Positions 18,739 to 26,494 of a stretch of 62,305 nucleotides of DNA are shown here, piece by piece. The notes beneath the pieces were generated by a model, which saw only the letters and a program-made list of their open reading frames with translations, was not told the origin of the DNA and made no database searches. The position numbers were made by a program, and so were the translations under genes. The DNA comes from Chitinophagaceae bacterium (lineage in GTDB: Bacteria > Bacteroidota > Bacteroidia > Chitinophagales > Chitinophagaceae). The stretch's first letter is position 1; the number at the start of each line of letters is the position of its first letter. The stretch lies in assembly GCA_016786745.1 (NCBI GenBank), contig JAEUVS010000019.1, positions 1 to 62,305 on the forward strand. The letters run 5' to 3'.

Positions 18739-19929
18739 ATGTTAAACAAAAAAGTATCCATGACAACAGGGATTAGAAGGATAGTGTTATTATCGATTAT
18801 ATCGGTGTGCAGCAATCTTTTGGTTGCACAGGTTATTAAAAGAGGACCCTATCTCAATGCTGTTACAGGTCAATCGGCAATTGTCCGGTGGAAAACCGGT
18901 GGGGCTATCAAAGCCAAAGTAACCTGGTGGAGGGAAGGCGAAGTAACCTCTTCGTCAACAGTTGAGAAGCGAAAAGCAAAGACGCACGAAGTAAAGATCG
19001 AAGGCCTTCAGCCAGGAACAAAATATTTTTACCGTACTGAAGAGCGGCACATATTTCCAATAGTAGACTCCACTCAGTTTTTTCGTACAGCGCCGGTTAT
19101 TGGTTCGCAATCATCGGTTCGCATATGGGCTTCTGGTGATTTTGGAGACGGATCAATCAACCAGCGGGATTGTTATCAGGCTATGCTGTCCGTATCAAAA
19201 GATCATTTGCCAGATGCATGGATATGGCTTGGCGACAATGCGTACGAGTCGGGAACCGAGGAAGAATATCAAAGGAATGTATTCGAAGTATACGACAGGA
19301 AATTTTTTCAGCAAACACCCATCTATCCAACCCCGGGGAACCACGATTACAGGGACAAAAGAGAAAATGGAGCAAAGAGGATTGCATACTACGACCTGTT
19401 TTCTGTTCCTGCATTCTATTCTTTTGACTATGGCAATGTTCATCTTATTTCACTGAATTCGGAAGAGGAAACAAAAAATGGATTTACAATTGCCGATTCT
19501 ACAAGTAAACAGATAAAATGGTTGAAGAAAGATTTAGAAACTAATCGGCAGAAGTGGACGATCGCTTATTTACACAGGCCGCCATATACGAGCGCCGGTT
19601 CGCACAATTCAGACAAAGAAATGGATCTTGTGCGACTGAGACAAAATATTGTTCCTATTCTTGAGAAATACGGAGTTGATGTATTAATCGCCGGGCACAG
19701 TCATGTTTATGAAAGAATAAGGGGCAATGCAGGCGTTGTTTATTTGGTCGCGGGATCTGGTGGACATATTGACAATGATGGAATCGGTTCGCCGCATCCT
19801 GCGACAATATATTCGAACAGCGAGATTGGCGGTTCTTTATTGATAGATGCTGTGGCAAATTGTTTAACCTTCAGATGGGTTTGTGCAGACGGAAAAGTTC
19901 GCGATGAGTTTTCGTTGCATAAATATTGA
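18739..19929 (+). CDS. Purple-acid-phosphatase-like secreted metallophosphoesterase
   Basis: The 396-residue enzyme has a signal peptide (cleavage near NLLVAQ), an N-terminal fibronectin-like domain at about 33-120 (RGPYLNAVTGQSAIVRWKT, GLQPGTKYFYRT) and a calcineurin-like domain with all the metal ligands of purple acid phosphatases: GDFGDG (Asp134), LGDNAY (Asp166, Tyr169), GNHDY (Asn201, His202), LHRPPY and GHSHVYER. Such enzymes remove phosphate from mono- or diesters in the periplasm or outside the cell. It starts one base after the sigma-factor stop, so it is likely part of the uptake locus and may process the imported ligand. Confidence 0.9.
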   Translation: MLNKKVSMTTGIRRIVLLSIISVCSNLLVAQVIKRGPYLNAVTGQSAIVRWKTGGAIKAKVTWWREGEVTSSSTVEKRKAKTHEVKIEGLQPGTKYFYRTEERHIFPIVDSTQFFRTAPVIGSQSSVRIWASGDFGDGSINQRDCYQAMLSVSKDHLPDAWIWLGDNAYESGTEEEYQRNVFEVYDRKFFQQTPIYPTPGNHDYRDKRENGAKRIAYYDLFSVPAFYSFDYGNVHLISLNSEEETKNGFTIADSTSKQIKWLKKDLETNRQKWTIAYLHRPPYTSAGSHNSDKEMDLVRLRQNIVPILEKYGVDVLIAGHSHVYERIRGNAGVVYLVAGSGGHIDNDGIGSPHPATIYSNSEIGGSLLIDAVANCLTFRWVCADGKVRDEFSLHKY

Positions 19930-19996
19930 AAAAAAACCGGGAGCTGCGAGAACGTATGTCCTACCGGTGAATGTTATTACTTTTTTTCCGGCCCGC

Positions 19997-20707
19997 TTAT
20001 AATCTTTTTGCGATTTGCTTTTTCAATTCACGCATCACCACCTTTGCCATTTTTTTAGAGCTGAAAGGATTTTGCCCGGTGATGAGGTTTCCGTCAACCA
20101 CAACGTGAGCCGTCATTGGAATAATTGCCTTTTCATAATCGGAACCGCGTTCTTTCAGCGCTTTTTCGAGATTAAAGGGAACTTCATTTTTCCGGCGCGC
20201 TAAACTTTCTTCAAACCAGTTGTAGCCGGTTATTTTTTTGTCTTTGATAAGATAATTTCCGTCGCTGAGTCTAACATTAATAAGGCCGCCAACGCCATGG
20301 CAAATGGCCGCTACTATTTTATCTTTTTCATATTGTTTGGCGATGATATTTTGAAGAACGACATTATCGGGAAAATCATACATCGTTCCATGTCCACCTG
20401 TTAAATAGACGACATCAAAATTTTCATTTTCAATTTCTTTGAGACGTTTTGCTTTTTTGAGAATTTCCCTAAAGGCAGTATCCTTCCAATATTTTTTTGA
20501 GGTTCGATCCAACGTGAAAAATTTTAAACTCTCGGGATCAACGGGTGTATCTCCGCCGCTTGGACTTGCAACAGTAACCTGGTATCCTCTTTCCTTTGCC
20601 GCATCATAAATATGCGTGAGCTCACTCAGCCACAAACCTGTCGGGTAATTTCCACTCGCATACAACTTAACGTTGGTAACGACGATTAAAAAATTTATAG
20701 CATCCAT
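19997..20707 (-). CDS. DJ-1/PfpI-family type 1 glutamine amidotransferase-like protein
   Basis: The 236-residue protein has the class I glutamine amidotransferase-like fold of the Hsp31/DJ-1 group. Visible marks are Glu29 in TGLWLSE, LTGGHGTMYDFP, the nucleophile elbow AAICHGVGG with Cys136-His137, and VVVDGNLITGQNPFSSKK near the end. Relatives act as glyoxalase III, protein deglycase candidates or chaperones in carbonyl stress. It is a lone gene on the minus strand, between the phosphatase and the NO locus. A mutated 104-base copy of its interior lies about 11.7 kb to the left. Confidence 0.9.
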   Translation of the reverse strand: MDAINFLIVVTNVKLYASGNYPTGLWLSELTHIYDAAKERGYQVTVASPSGGDTPVDPESLKFFTLDRTSKKYWKDTAFREILKKAKRLKEIENENFDVVYLTGGHGTMYDFPDNVVLQNIIAKQYEKDKIVAAICHGVGGLINVRLSDGNYLIKDKKITGYNWFEESLARRKNEVPFNLEKALKERGSDYEKAIIPMTAHVVVDGNLITGQNPFSSKKMAKVVMRELKKQIAKRL

Positions 20708-21030
20708 ATTGGTATTTACTTAATATGGCAAATATCAAAATTGAAAAGGTTCGGGAAGTATTTTTGTTTGGGGAAATTGCAAAAGGACTAATAAAACGCT
20801 GGTTTATCTCCATAAATACCCGGCTTGTTGATCCCAACATGACGTTTGGGTATAAATCACGGTTAAACGGATGCATTTTACTGATGTGAACGATGCGGCA
20901 GAACCCGGCAAATTCTCAAAATTTTACCTCGAACTTTTCTTTTCCAGGAACTCATTTGCATGATTACGGTCATTTGAGGAGATGATTTTTCCCCTATACT
21001 GAAAATTTTGCTCGTAAAGGGTTCGAATAA
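20708..21030. other. Intergenic region between DJ-1 gene and NO locus
   Basis: This stretch separates two divergent genes and must hold both promoters. I see no coding frame with family similarity, no hairpin terminator and no repeat apart from the palindrome that follows it. The sequence becomes AT-rich towards 21000. Confidence 0.4.
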
Positions 21031-21052
21031 TAAAAGTATTTAAGTACTTTTA
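21031..21052. promoter_or_regulatory. Palindromic operator before the NO locus
   Basis: TAAAAGTA-TTTAAG-TACTTTTA is a perfect 8-bp inverted repeat with a 6-base spacer, ending 21 bases before the ATG of the first gene. Its right arm TACTTTTA also resembles the Bacteroidota -7 element TAnnTTTG, so a bound repressor would block transcription. Rrf2-type regulators such as NsrR bind palindromes of this size, and two Rrf2 genes are in the locus; the link is inferred. Confidence 0.55.
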
Positions 21053-21073
21053 TGCTTGATATATTCTTCCAAA

Positions 21074-21442
21074 ATGACAAATAACGCTCCACTTATTTAT
21101 TCCTGCTCCGGCTGCTCAAGCGCTGCCCAAATGGCAAATTACCTTGCCATACAAATAGACAGGCTTGGCATTGCAGAGATGTCGTGTATTGCTGGCGTGG
21201 GAGGCAATGTAAAAAAGCTGGTCAAAACGGCGCTATCCGGCAGAAAGATCATTACGATAGATGGATGCCCCCTGGCATGTTCAAAAGCCTGCCTTTCCAA
21301 TCACTCGATAAAACCTGATATGGAAATAGAACTGACGCGGATGGGTGTTCAGAAACGGCAACATGAAGATTTTAACAGGGAGCAGGCAACATCGATCCTG
21401 GAAGAATTGAAAGAAAATATTACTCTGACATTCAATCAATAA
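21074..21442 (+). CDS. DGC-domain putative zinc-binding protein
   Basis: The 122-residue cytosolic protein has the DGC-family cysteine pattern: CSGCSSAAQMANYLA near the start, MSCIAGVGG in the middle and IDGCPLACSKACL, giving seven cysteines that can bind metal. The family name comes from the conserved Asp-Gly-Cys, here IDGC. Function is not established; such genes often stand beside NO-detoxifying or anaerobic-respiration genes. The ATG at 21074 was chosen over an upstream TTG because it begins next to the conserved domain. It is the first gene after the palindrome and is followed 12 bases later by the di-iron repair protein. Confidence 0.8.
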   Translation: MTNNAPLIYSCSGCSSAAQMANYLAIQIDRLGIAEMSCIAGVGGNVKKLVKTALSGRKIITIDGCPLACSKACLSNHSIKPDMEIELTRMGVQKRQHEDFNREQATSILEELKENITLTFNQ

Positions 21443-21454
21443 ATCAAGAAATAT

Positions 21455-22405
21455 ATGCGAACAATAGCCGAGAACATTTTAGATGTAACATTACTTGAGC
21501 CCAGGCAAAAACATCCTGCCATCTTCAACAGGTTCGATGCGTTGAGGGAAGGTGAAAGTCTCACGATTCACAACGACCACGATCCAAAGCCTCTTTACTA
21601 CCAATTGTTGGGTGAGCGGGGTAACACGTTTAACTGGGAATACCTGGAACAGGGCCCTGAATGGTGGAAGGTGCGAATCAGCAAGAACATAACTGGTGCA
21701 TCCGAAGAGACGCTAGGTGAAATCGCAGCAAAAGATTTGCGGAAGGCACAGATATTTAAAAAGTATGGCCTGGATTTTTGTTGTGGTGGCAAAAAAACTG
21801 TGAAACAGGCCTGTTCCGAAAAAGGACTCGACGTTACTAAGATCGAATATGAATTGCAGCAGGCTGATAAGAACCTGAATACGCGACCCGTACCCTATGA
21901 TGAATGGAGCCCTGACTTTCTTACGGAATATATTGTTAATACACATCATAGCTACGTAAGAAAATCACTACCGGACATTAGAATGTATGCAGCCAAGGTG
22001 GCAAAGGTGCATGGCAACAATCATCCCGAGTTGACGGAAATTCATCAATTAGTGGAAAACATTGGTAAGGAATTAACTGCTCACATGGAAAAGGAAGAAA
22101 CTATATTGTTTCCGGCCATTAAAAGACTGGTGTCATTTTTAAATACAGGGCAATACGTAATTGCTCCGAATGAGGGACCGATCAAAAATCCTATTTCAGT
22201 AATGGAAATAGAACATGAAACGGTTGGCAAAGCTCTTGAGAAAATCAGAGAGCTCAGCGACAATTATACTTTGCCGGAAGATGCCTGTGCAAGTTATAGC
22301 CTGTTATATAGAATGCTGGAGGAGTTTGAAGATGATTTGCATACACATGTTCATCTTGAAAACAACATTCTTTTTCCCAGGGCATTGGCACTTCAAAAAA
22401 ATTAG
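21455..22405 (+). CDS. ric: Iron-sulfur cluster repair di-iron protein (RIC/ScdA/YtfE) with DUF2249 head
   Basis: The 316-residue cytosolic protein has three parts. Residues 1-75 resemble DUF2249 (LLEPRQKHPAIFNRFDAL, IHNDHDPKPLYYQL). Residues about 90-130 form the ScdA_N domain with YGLDFCCGGKKTV. Residues about 150-316 form a hemerythrin-like four-helix bundle with the di-iron ligands (THHSYV, HPELTEIH, LTAHMEKEETILFP, IEHETVG, THVHLENNILFPRAL). RIC proteins repair Fe-S clusters damaged by NO and oxidants and are classic members of NO-responsive regulons. The DUF2249 fusion at the front is also known in Bacteroidota and denitrifiers. Confidence 0.93.
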   Translation: MRTIAENILDVTLLEPRQKHPAIFNRFDALREGESLTIHNDHDPKPLYYQLLGERGNTFNWEYLEQGPEWWKVRISKNITGASEETLGEIAAKDLRKAQIFKKYGLDFCCGGKKTVKQACSEKGLDVTKIEYELQQADKNLNTRPVPYDEWSPDFLTEYIVNTHHSYVRKSLPDIRMYAAKVAKVHGNNHPELTEIHQLVENIGKELTAHMEKEETILFPAIKRLVSFLNTGQYVIAPNEGPIKNPISVMEIEHETVGKALEKIRELSDNYTLPEDACASYSLLYRMLEEFEDDLHTHVHLENNILFPRALALQKN

Positions 22406-22521
22406 GTTGTGGAAAAGAATAGGCCGATCAAACGCAGCAAAGCCTTTGTGCAGTTCTCAAAAACGTGACTAACAAGGATCGTGCAGACAATCAGCTGAAA
22501 CTATTAATAAATTTCATCCAC

Positions 22522-23325
22522 ATGGTTATTAGTGCAAATACAAAAATTGCCACCATTTTAAAACACAACCCTGCCGCCCTGGACGCAATTGTGAGCATCT
22601 CACCGAAATTTGAAAAATTGCGCAACCCGATCTTAAGAAAATTAATGGCAGGCAGGGCCTCTGTTTCAATGGCAAGCAAAATAGGCGGTTGCCAGGTTAA
22701 TGATTTTTTTATAAAACTGAAACCGCTGGGATTCGATATCGACCATTTAACAACGGCAGTTGAAAACGAAAAAATAGCGGAGCCCGATTTTATCAAAACG
22801 TTGCAACCTGATCAAATTGTCGTATTAGACGTGCGCCCGGTTCTTGCTTCAGGCAAAGATCCCTTAAGCCTGATTCTCGAAAGCATTAAATGCCTGAACG
22901 ACGGTCAGGTGTTAAAGATCCAGAATAGTTTTGAACCAACTCCTTTGATGTTGCTGTTGCAAAAGCAAGGTTTTGATTCTTTTGCCAATCATATTAATGA
23001 TAACCTGGTCGAAACCTGGTTCTATCGAAAATCGGCAAAAGAACGATGGGAAGCCCCGGTAGTCGACGGCTCAACAAATTGGGATGAAGTCGTTTTAAAA
23101 TTCACCGGGCGTTACCACACAATCGATGTTCGGGATCTTGAAATGCCGCTGCCAATGCTCACCATTCTTGATGCTTTGGATAAGCTTCCCATCGGAAACG
23201 CTTTGTATGTTTATCACAAACGAATACCTGTATTTCTGGTGCCGGAACTGGCTCAAAGAGGTTTTGATTACAGAATAAAGGAAATCCGGGAAGGTGAAGT
23301 GCATCTGTTGATTTTCAGAAAATAA
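22522..23325 (+). CDS. DUF1858-DUF2249 protein of the NO locus
   Basis: The N-terminal 70 residues from MVISANTKIATILKHNPA form a DUF1858-like helical domain, and the rest holds two DUF2249-like modules (VVLDVRPVLASGKDPLSLI; TIDVRDLEMPLPMLTILDAL, then ALYVYHKRIPVFLVPEL). DUF2249 occurs widely in clusters for NO or nitrite metabolism, but its activity is unknown. I start at the ATG at 22522, which coincides with the DUF1858 start; a GTG at 22465 would add 19 residues. Its stop overlaps the start of the next gene by one base (TAATG), so the two are translationally coupled. Confidence 0.8.
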   Translation: MVISANTKIATILKHNPAALDAIVSISPKFEKLRNPILRKLMAGRASVSMASKIGGCQVNDFFIKLKPLGFDIDHLTTAVENEKIAEPDFIKTLQPDQIVVLDVRPVLASGKDPLSLILESIKCLNDGQVLKIQNSFEPTPLMLLLQKQGFDSFANHINDNLVETWFYRKSAKERWEAPVVDGSTNWDEVVLKFTGRYHTIDVRDLEMPLPMLTILDALDKLPIGNALYVYHKRIPVFLVPELAQRGFDYRIKEIREGEVHLLIFRK

Positions 23326-24629
23326 TGTTCTCGCAAAAAAGCAATACCGGCCCCGTTAAAAATCCCAGCCACAATGTGGTATTGCCTTTTTATATCTATG
23401 CAGCATTGGCCTTTGCCGTTTCCACGGCGCTTCTTTTTACTTCTTCTGGTTATTTCTCACAACATTATTTTCAACCGAAGATTTTAGCGATTACTCATAC
23501 GATGGCGCTCGGGTGGGGTACGATGATCATATTAGGTTCGAGCTACCAGCTATTGCCGGTGCTTATAGAACGCAAATTATACAGCAATATACTGGCACAT
23601 CTTTCATTTCTATTCGCAGGCATCGGCATTCCGATGCTGGTATGCGGATTTTATACCTTCAATATGCGGTGGCCTGCTCAATACGGAGCGCTATTGATAG
23701 ATGTTGCGATAATATTGTACCTGGTAAATGTGGTTGCAAGTTTTGCCAAGAGCAAGCAGGAGAATATTCATGCGTTATTTATGCTGACCGCGGGAATTTG
23801 GCTTTTTATCACAATTTTGATCGGTAGCTTGTTGGTGTATAATTTCACTTACAATTTCTTGCCAAAGGATTCGCTGCACTATCTCTCTTTGCATGCTCAT
23901 TTGGGCATTGCGGGGTGGTTTTTGTTGTTAGTAATGGGAGTCGGCACGCGACTGATCCCGATGTTCCTCGTTTCAGGGTATAATAATAAAAAGATATTGT
24001 GGTGGATGTATGGCTTAACAAACGCCGGGCTGATATCTTTCGCGTTTTCATTCTTATATTTTCCATCCAAACATATTTACCTGATTGATGTATCATTTAT
24101 TGCAATTGCTGTATTGCTGTTTGTATATTATTGCCGGAAAGCTTACTTAACACGTATCCGAAGGCAAACCGATGCACAAATGAAAGTTTCTTTGCTTGCT
24201 GTAATAATGATGGTGGTCCCTTTATTATTCCTTGTAGCGATCATATCGATATTGATGTTCACTGCTACTGATATAAACCTGGTAACAGCCTACGGATTCA
24301 CGATTTTTTTTGGATGGCTGACGGCAATTATTTTAGGTATGACATTTAAAACGCTGCCATTTATTATATGGAATAAAACATATCATGCGAGAGCAGGATT
24401 GGGACGAACTCCGAACCCTAAAGATTTGTTCAGTGCCGGTCTTTTTAATGGCATGGCACTATGCTACCTGACTGGGTTTGTGTGTTTCGTATTTGGCATT
24501 ATGACAGTCAACCCTCTTGCATTAAAAGGAGGCGCGGCACTATTGATCTGCTGCGCTTTTTTGTACAATGCCAACGTCGCTAAATTAATTTTTCATAAAC
24601 CAGGTAGGTATGAAAACTCAAACAAATGA
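23325..24629 (+). CDS. 12-TM heme-copper-oxidase/NnrS-like membrane protein
   Basis: The 434-residue integral membrane protein has about twelve helices. Conserved-looking His residues lie in helices: LAITHTMALGWGTMIILGSS near the start and SLHAHLGIAGWFLLLVMGVG in the middle, a spacing reminiscent of heme-binding helices of NnrS or cytochrome oxidase subunit I. NnrS is a heme and copper membrane protein that protects against NO stress. Family assignment is not certain, since no full oxidase active site (Tyr-linked His and a HH pair) is visible. Coupling to the DUF2249 gene and the neighbouring RIC and Nod genes supports a role in NO handling. Confidence 0.65.
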   Translation: MFSQKSNTGPVKNPSHNVVLPFYIYAALAFAVSTALLFTSSGYFSQHYFQPKILAITHTMALGWGTMIILGSSYQLLPVLIERKLYSNILAHLSFLFAGIGIPMLVCGFYTFNMRWPAQYGALLIDVAIILYLVNVVASFAKSKQENIHALFMLTAGIWLFITILIGSLLVYNFTYNFLPKDSLHYLSLHAHLGIAGWFLLLVMGVGTRLIPMFLVSGYNNKKILWWMYGLTNAGLISFAFSFLYFPSKHIYLIDVSFIAIAVLLFVYYCRKAYLTRIRRQTDAQMKVSLLAVIMMVVPLLFLVAIISILMFTATDINLVTAYGFTIFFGWLTAIILGMTFKTLPFIIWNKTYHARAGLGRTPNPKDLFSAGLFNGMALCYLTGFVCFVFGIMTVNPLALKGGAALLICCAFLYNANVAKLIFHKPGRYENSNK

Positions 24630-24933
24630 TAATATGAAATGCGCAACCGCCCTGGGAGGCTTGCGCGAGGTGCTGGACCCCGAGTTGAGCTTAAACGTGG
24701 TTGACCTGGGGCTTATTTACCAATTGAATTTCGAGGAGCGATCAAAAGAGATACTTGTTATAATGACCCTGAGTACGCCTTTCTGCCCAATGGGCGATTC
24801 CATCGTAAATTCGGTAAAGAACAATTTGACGGCTGGTTTCCCCGGATATGATGTGCAGGTCAGCCTGACATTTGATCCACCCTGGAGTTATCAAATGATA
24901 ACGAAAGAAGGACTTAATTTTTTAAACAGATAG
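24610..24933 (+). CDS. MIP18/DUF59-family metal-sulfur cluster assembly factor
   Basis: The 107-residue protein matches the MIP18/SufT/PaaD group: LREVLDPELSLNVVDLGLIY, LSTPFCPMGDSI with the conserved Cys, and VSLTFDPPWSYQMITKEG. Relatives help insert or mature Fe-S clusters. The start overlaps the upstream membrane-protein gene by 20 bases; an internal ATG at 24634 would remove the overlap and is possible. In this locus it probably helps rebuild Fe-S proteins under NO exposure together with RIC. Confidence 0.85.
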   Translation: MKTQTNDNMKCATALGGLREVLDPELSLNVVDLGLIYQLNFEERSKEILVIMTLSTPFCPMGDSIVNSVKNNLTAGFPGYDVQVSLTFDPPWSYQMITKEGLNFLNR

Positions 24934-24936
24934 TCG

Positions 24937-25368
24937 ATGCTGAGCTACACGTGTAAGACCGCTATAAAGGCCGTAATCTATCTCGCTTCAAAATTTGAAA
25001 AGGGCGAGAACGCGGGTATTAAGGAAATTGCCGAATACATCGATGCCAGTGAGCACACGGTCGGCAAATTACTGCAAACACTGGTAAGGCAGCGGATTAT
25101 TAACAGCGTAAAAGGCCCGTCCGGCGGTTTCTACATTTCCAGGGAACAAATAAAACAACCCATCATCACTATTGTTGAGGCAATTGACGGAAAACAGGTC
25201 TTTAAAGAATGCGGGCTTGGATTAAGTAAATGTTCGGCCGCGCATCCCTGTCCTATACACAATGAATACAAAGAAGCGAGGAACCTGGTAGAGAAACTAT
25301 TCACTCAAAAGAAAGTTGCCGACTTGCGTGAGCCTGTAAATAGCGGGATGGCCTATTTGTTCGGGTAA
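24937..25368 (+). CDS. Rrf2-family transcriptional regulator, Fe-S-type (NsrR/IscR-like)
   Basis: The 143-residue regulator has an N-terminal winged helix (CKTAIKAVIYLAS, IAEYIDASEHTVGKLLQTLV, VKGPSGGFYIS) and three cysteines, Cys92, Cys99 and Cys105, spaced C-x6-C-x5-C. Similar triads hold the Fe-S cluster in NsrR, which senses NO. It is the last gene of the plus-strand NO operon, 3 bases after the MIP18 gene, and likely controls the operon and perhaps nod. It converges with a second Rrf2 gene. Confidence 0.92.
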   Translation: MLSYTCKTAIKAVIYLASKFEKGENAGIKEIAEYIDASEHTVGKLLQTLVRQRIINSVKGPSGGFYISREQIKQPIITIVEAIDGKQVFKECGLGLSKCSAAHPCPIHNEYKEARNLVEKLFTQKKVADLREPVNSGMAYLFG

Positions 25369-25375
25369 AATTTTG

Positions 25376-25849
25376 TTACCGGAGTACTGGCGCTCCTTTC
25401 GGGGATTTTATTTCTTTGTTGCCAATGAATAGCTTTCCCTTACTTATTTCCTCAGCAAGATTTTGAATTGTCCTGGTTTCGAAAAGTTGAATCAGCTCCT
25501 GTTTAATGGTCTTATATTGATTATGCATCGGGCATGGCTTTCGCTCCGAGCACTCGTTTAAACCCAGGATGCATTTCGTTAAAACATCATCTTCATGAAC
25601 CGCTTTAAGCACTGCCCGAACAGGTAATTGTTTTGATTTTTCTGTAATGTAAAATCCCCCGTTGGGGCCATGAATTGAGCTGATGATCTTATTGTCCTTC
25701 GTTAGCTTCTGGAGTATTTTGGCCGTGAACGATTTTGGGGAATCTATGGCCCTCGCAATTTCGGCCAGCCCCAGTTTTTTCTCCGGCGAGCTTTTCTGTG
25801 CAATGTAAATGGTGGCTCTCAAAGCATATTCGGTTGCCTTCGAAAACAT
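25376..25849 (-). CDS. Second Rrf2-family regulator with Cys triad
   Basis: The 157-residue protein has the same design as its neighbour: winged helix (ATEYALRATIYIAQ, IARAIDSPKSFTAKILQKLT, IHGPNGGFYITEK) and Cys93, Cys100, Cys106 in the same C-x6-C-x5-C spacing followed by PMHNQYK. The two genes converge with only 7 bases between their stops. They are paralogues of moderate similarity, so one may sense NO and the other Fe-S status or redox. About 50 bases upstream begins the QueD-like gene's end, so this gene may be co-transcribed with QueD on the minus strand. Confidence 0.92.
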   Translation of the reverse strand: MFSKATEYALRATIYIAQKSSPEKKLGLAEIARAIDSPKSFTAKILQKLTKDNKIISSIHGPNGGFYITEKSKQLPVRAVLKAVHEDDVLTKCILGLNECSERKPCPMHNQYKTIKQELIQLFETRTIQNLAEEISKGKLFIGNKEIKSPKGAPVLR

Positions 25850-25901
25850 TACTCTCTGTTAAGATTTTGAAATTGGATATCTCGCAAATTAAACTATAAA
25901 A

Positions 25902-26345
25902 TTAAATTTCGCCTGCAATAGGATAACGTACCCATTCTGCATAAGAATCTTTGGTTTCAAACAATCGCAAAGCCAAAAGATTTATGCCTTCGGGAAGTAT
26001 CTGTTCAATACTTTTTTTAGCGTAAATGAGAAGATTTTCAGCTGAAGGCTCAACTTCCATTTGGAGGAGATTTTTAAATGAAGTAGCTGGACCTTTATCC
26101 AGGTAAGCGCGTGACAAGGCAATTTTATGATCCAGTTTTTCGATAACGGCCCGGTTCACCATTGATTTTAAATCTTTAAAATCTATGAGCATACCAGGTG
26201 AAGTAATATAGGCATCCTCAGGCACTGTTGATGTTACAGTAACATGCAGCTCATAGGAATGTCCATGGATATTTCCGCAGGCTCCCTTATGGTCATGTAT
26301 CGCATGCGCCATTTCAAAATGAAAAATTTTTGTTGCCTGCAGCAT
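25902..26345 (-). CDS. queD: 6-carboxy/6-pyruvoyl-tetrahydropterin synthase family protein (QueD-like)
   Basis: The 147-residue T-fold enzyme shows the zinc His in FHFEMAHAIHDHKGAC, the catalytic Cys in GACGNIHGHSYELHV (which also gives two more zinc His), and the C-terminal ELRL-like LRLFETKDSYAEW. QueD makes 6-carboxytetrahydropterin for queuosine; the related PTPS makes tetrahydrobiopterin. Both are possible. The ATG at 26345 fits the family start MLQATKIFHFEMAH; upstream in-frame codons would read through the regulatory region. It is divergent from nod, with 149 bases between starts. Confidence 0.88.
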   Translation of the reverse strand: MLQATKIFHFEMAHAIHDHKGACGNIHGHSYELHVTVTSTVPEDAYITSPGMLIDFKDLKSMVNRAVIEKLDHKIALSRAYLDKGPATSFKNLLQMEVEPSAENLLIYAKKSIEQILPEGINLLALRLFETKDSYAEWVRYPIAGEI

Positions 26346-26438
26346 TATTGATAGGTATTGGTATTTAGTATTTAGTATTAGGTGCCGGTCTATAACAACC
26401 GTGAATTGCGTGTTTTTCCATCGGATGAAGGAGCAAAA

Positions 26439-26470
26439 AATAAATAAGGACAAAATTATCCTTATTTATT
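26439..26470. promoter_or_regulatory. Long palindrome upstream of nod
   Basis: AATAAATAAGGA and TCCTTATTTATT form a perfect 12-bp inverted repeat with the 8-base spacer CAAAATTA. It ends 24 bases before the nod ATG, the same distance as the palindrome before the DGC gene. The inner AAGGA...TCCTT resembles the AAGTA...TACTT core of the other site, suggesting a common Rrf2-type repressor. As a transcript hairpin it would lack a strong GC stem, so an operator is the better reading. Confidence 0.6.
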
Positions 26471-26494
26471 ATATTTACCTAATAAATCTGCTTT

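Noticed and set aside
19937..19990. Possible terminator between the phosphatase and DJ-1 genes
   Set aside because: ACCGG/CCGGT arms are 5 bp with a loop of more than 20 bases; too weak to call.
20667..20876. Small minus-strand open frame upstream of the DJ-1 gene
   Set aside because: No similarity, overlaps the DJ-1 start in another frame and occupies a promoter region.
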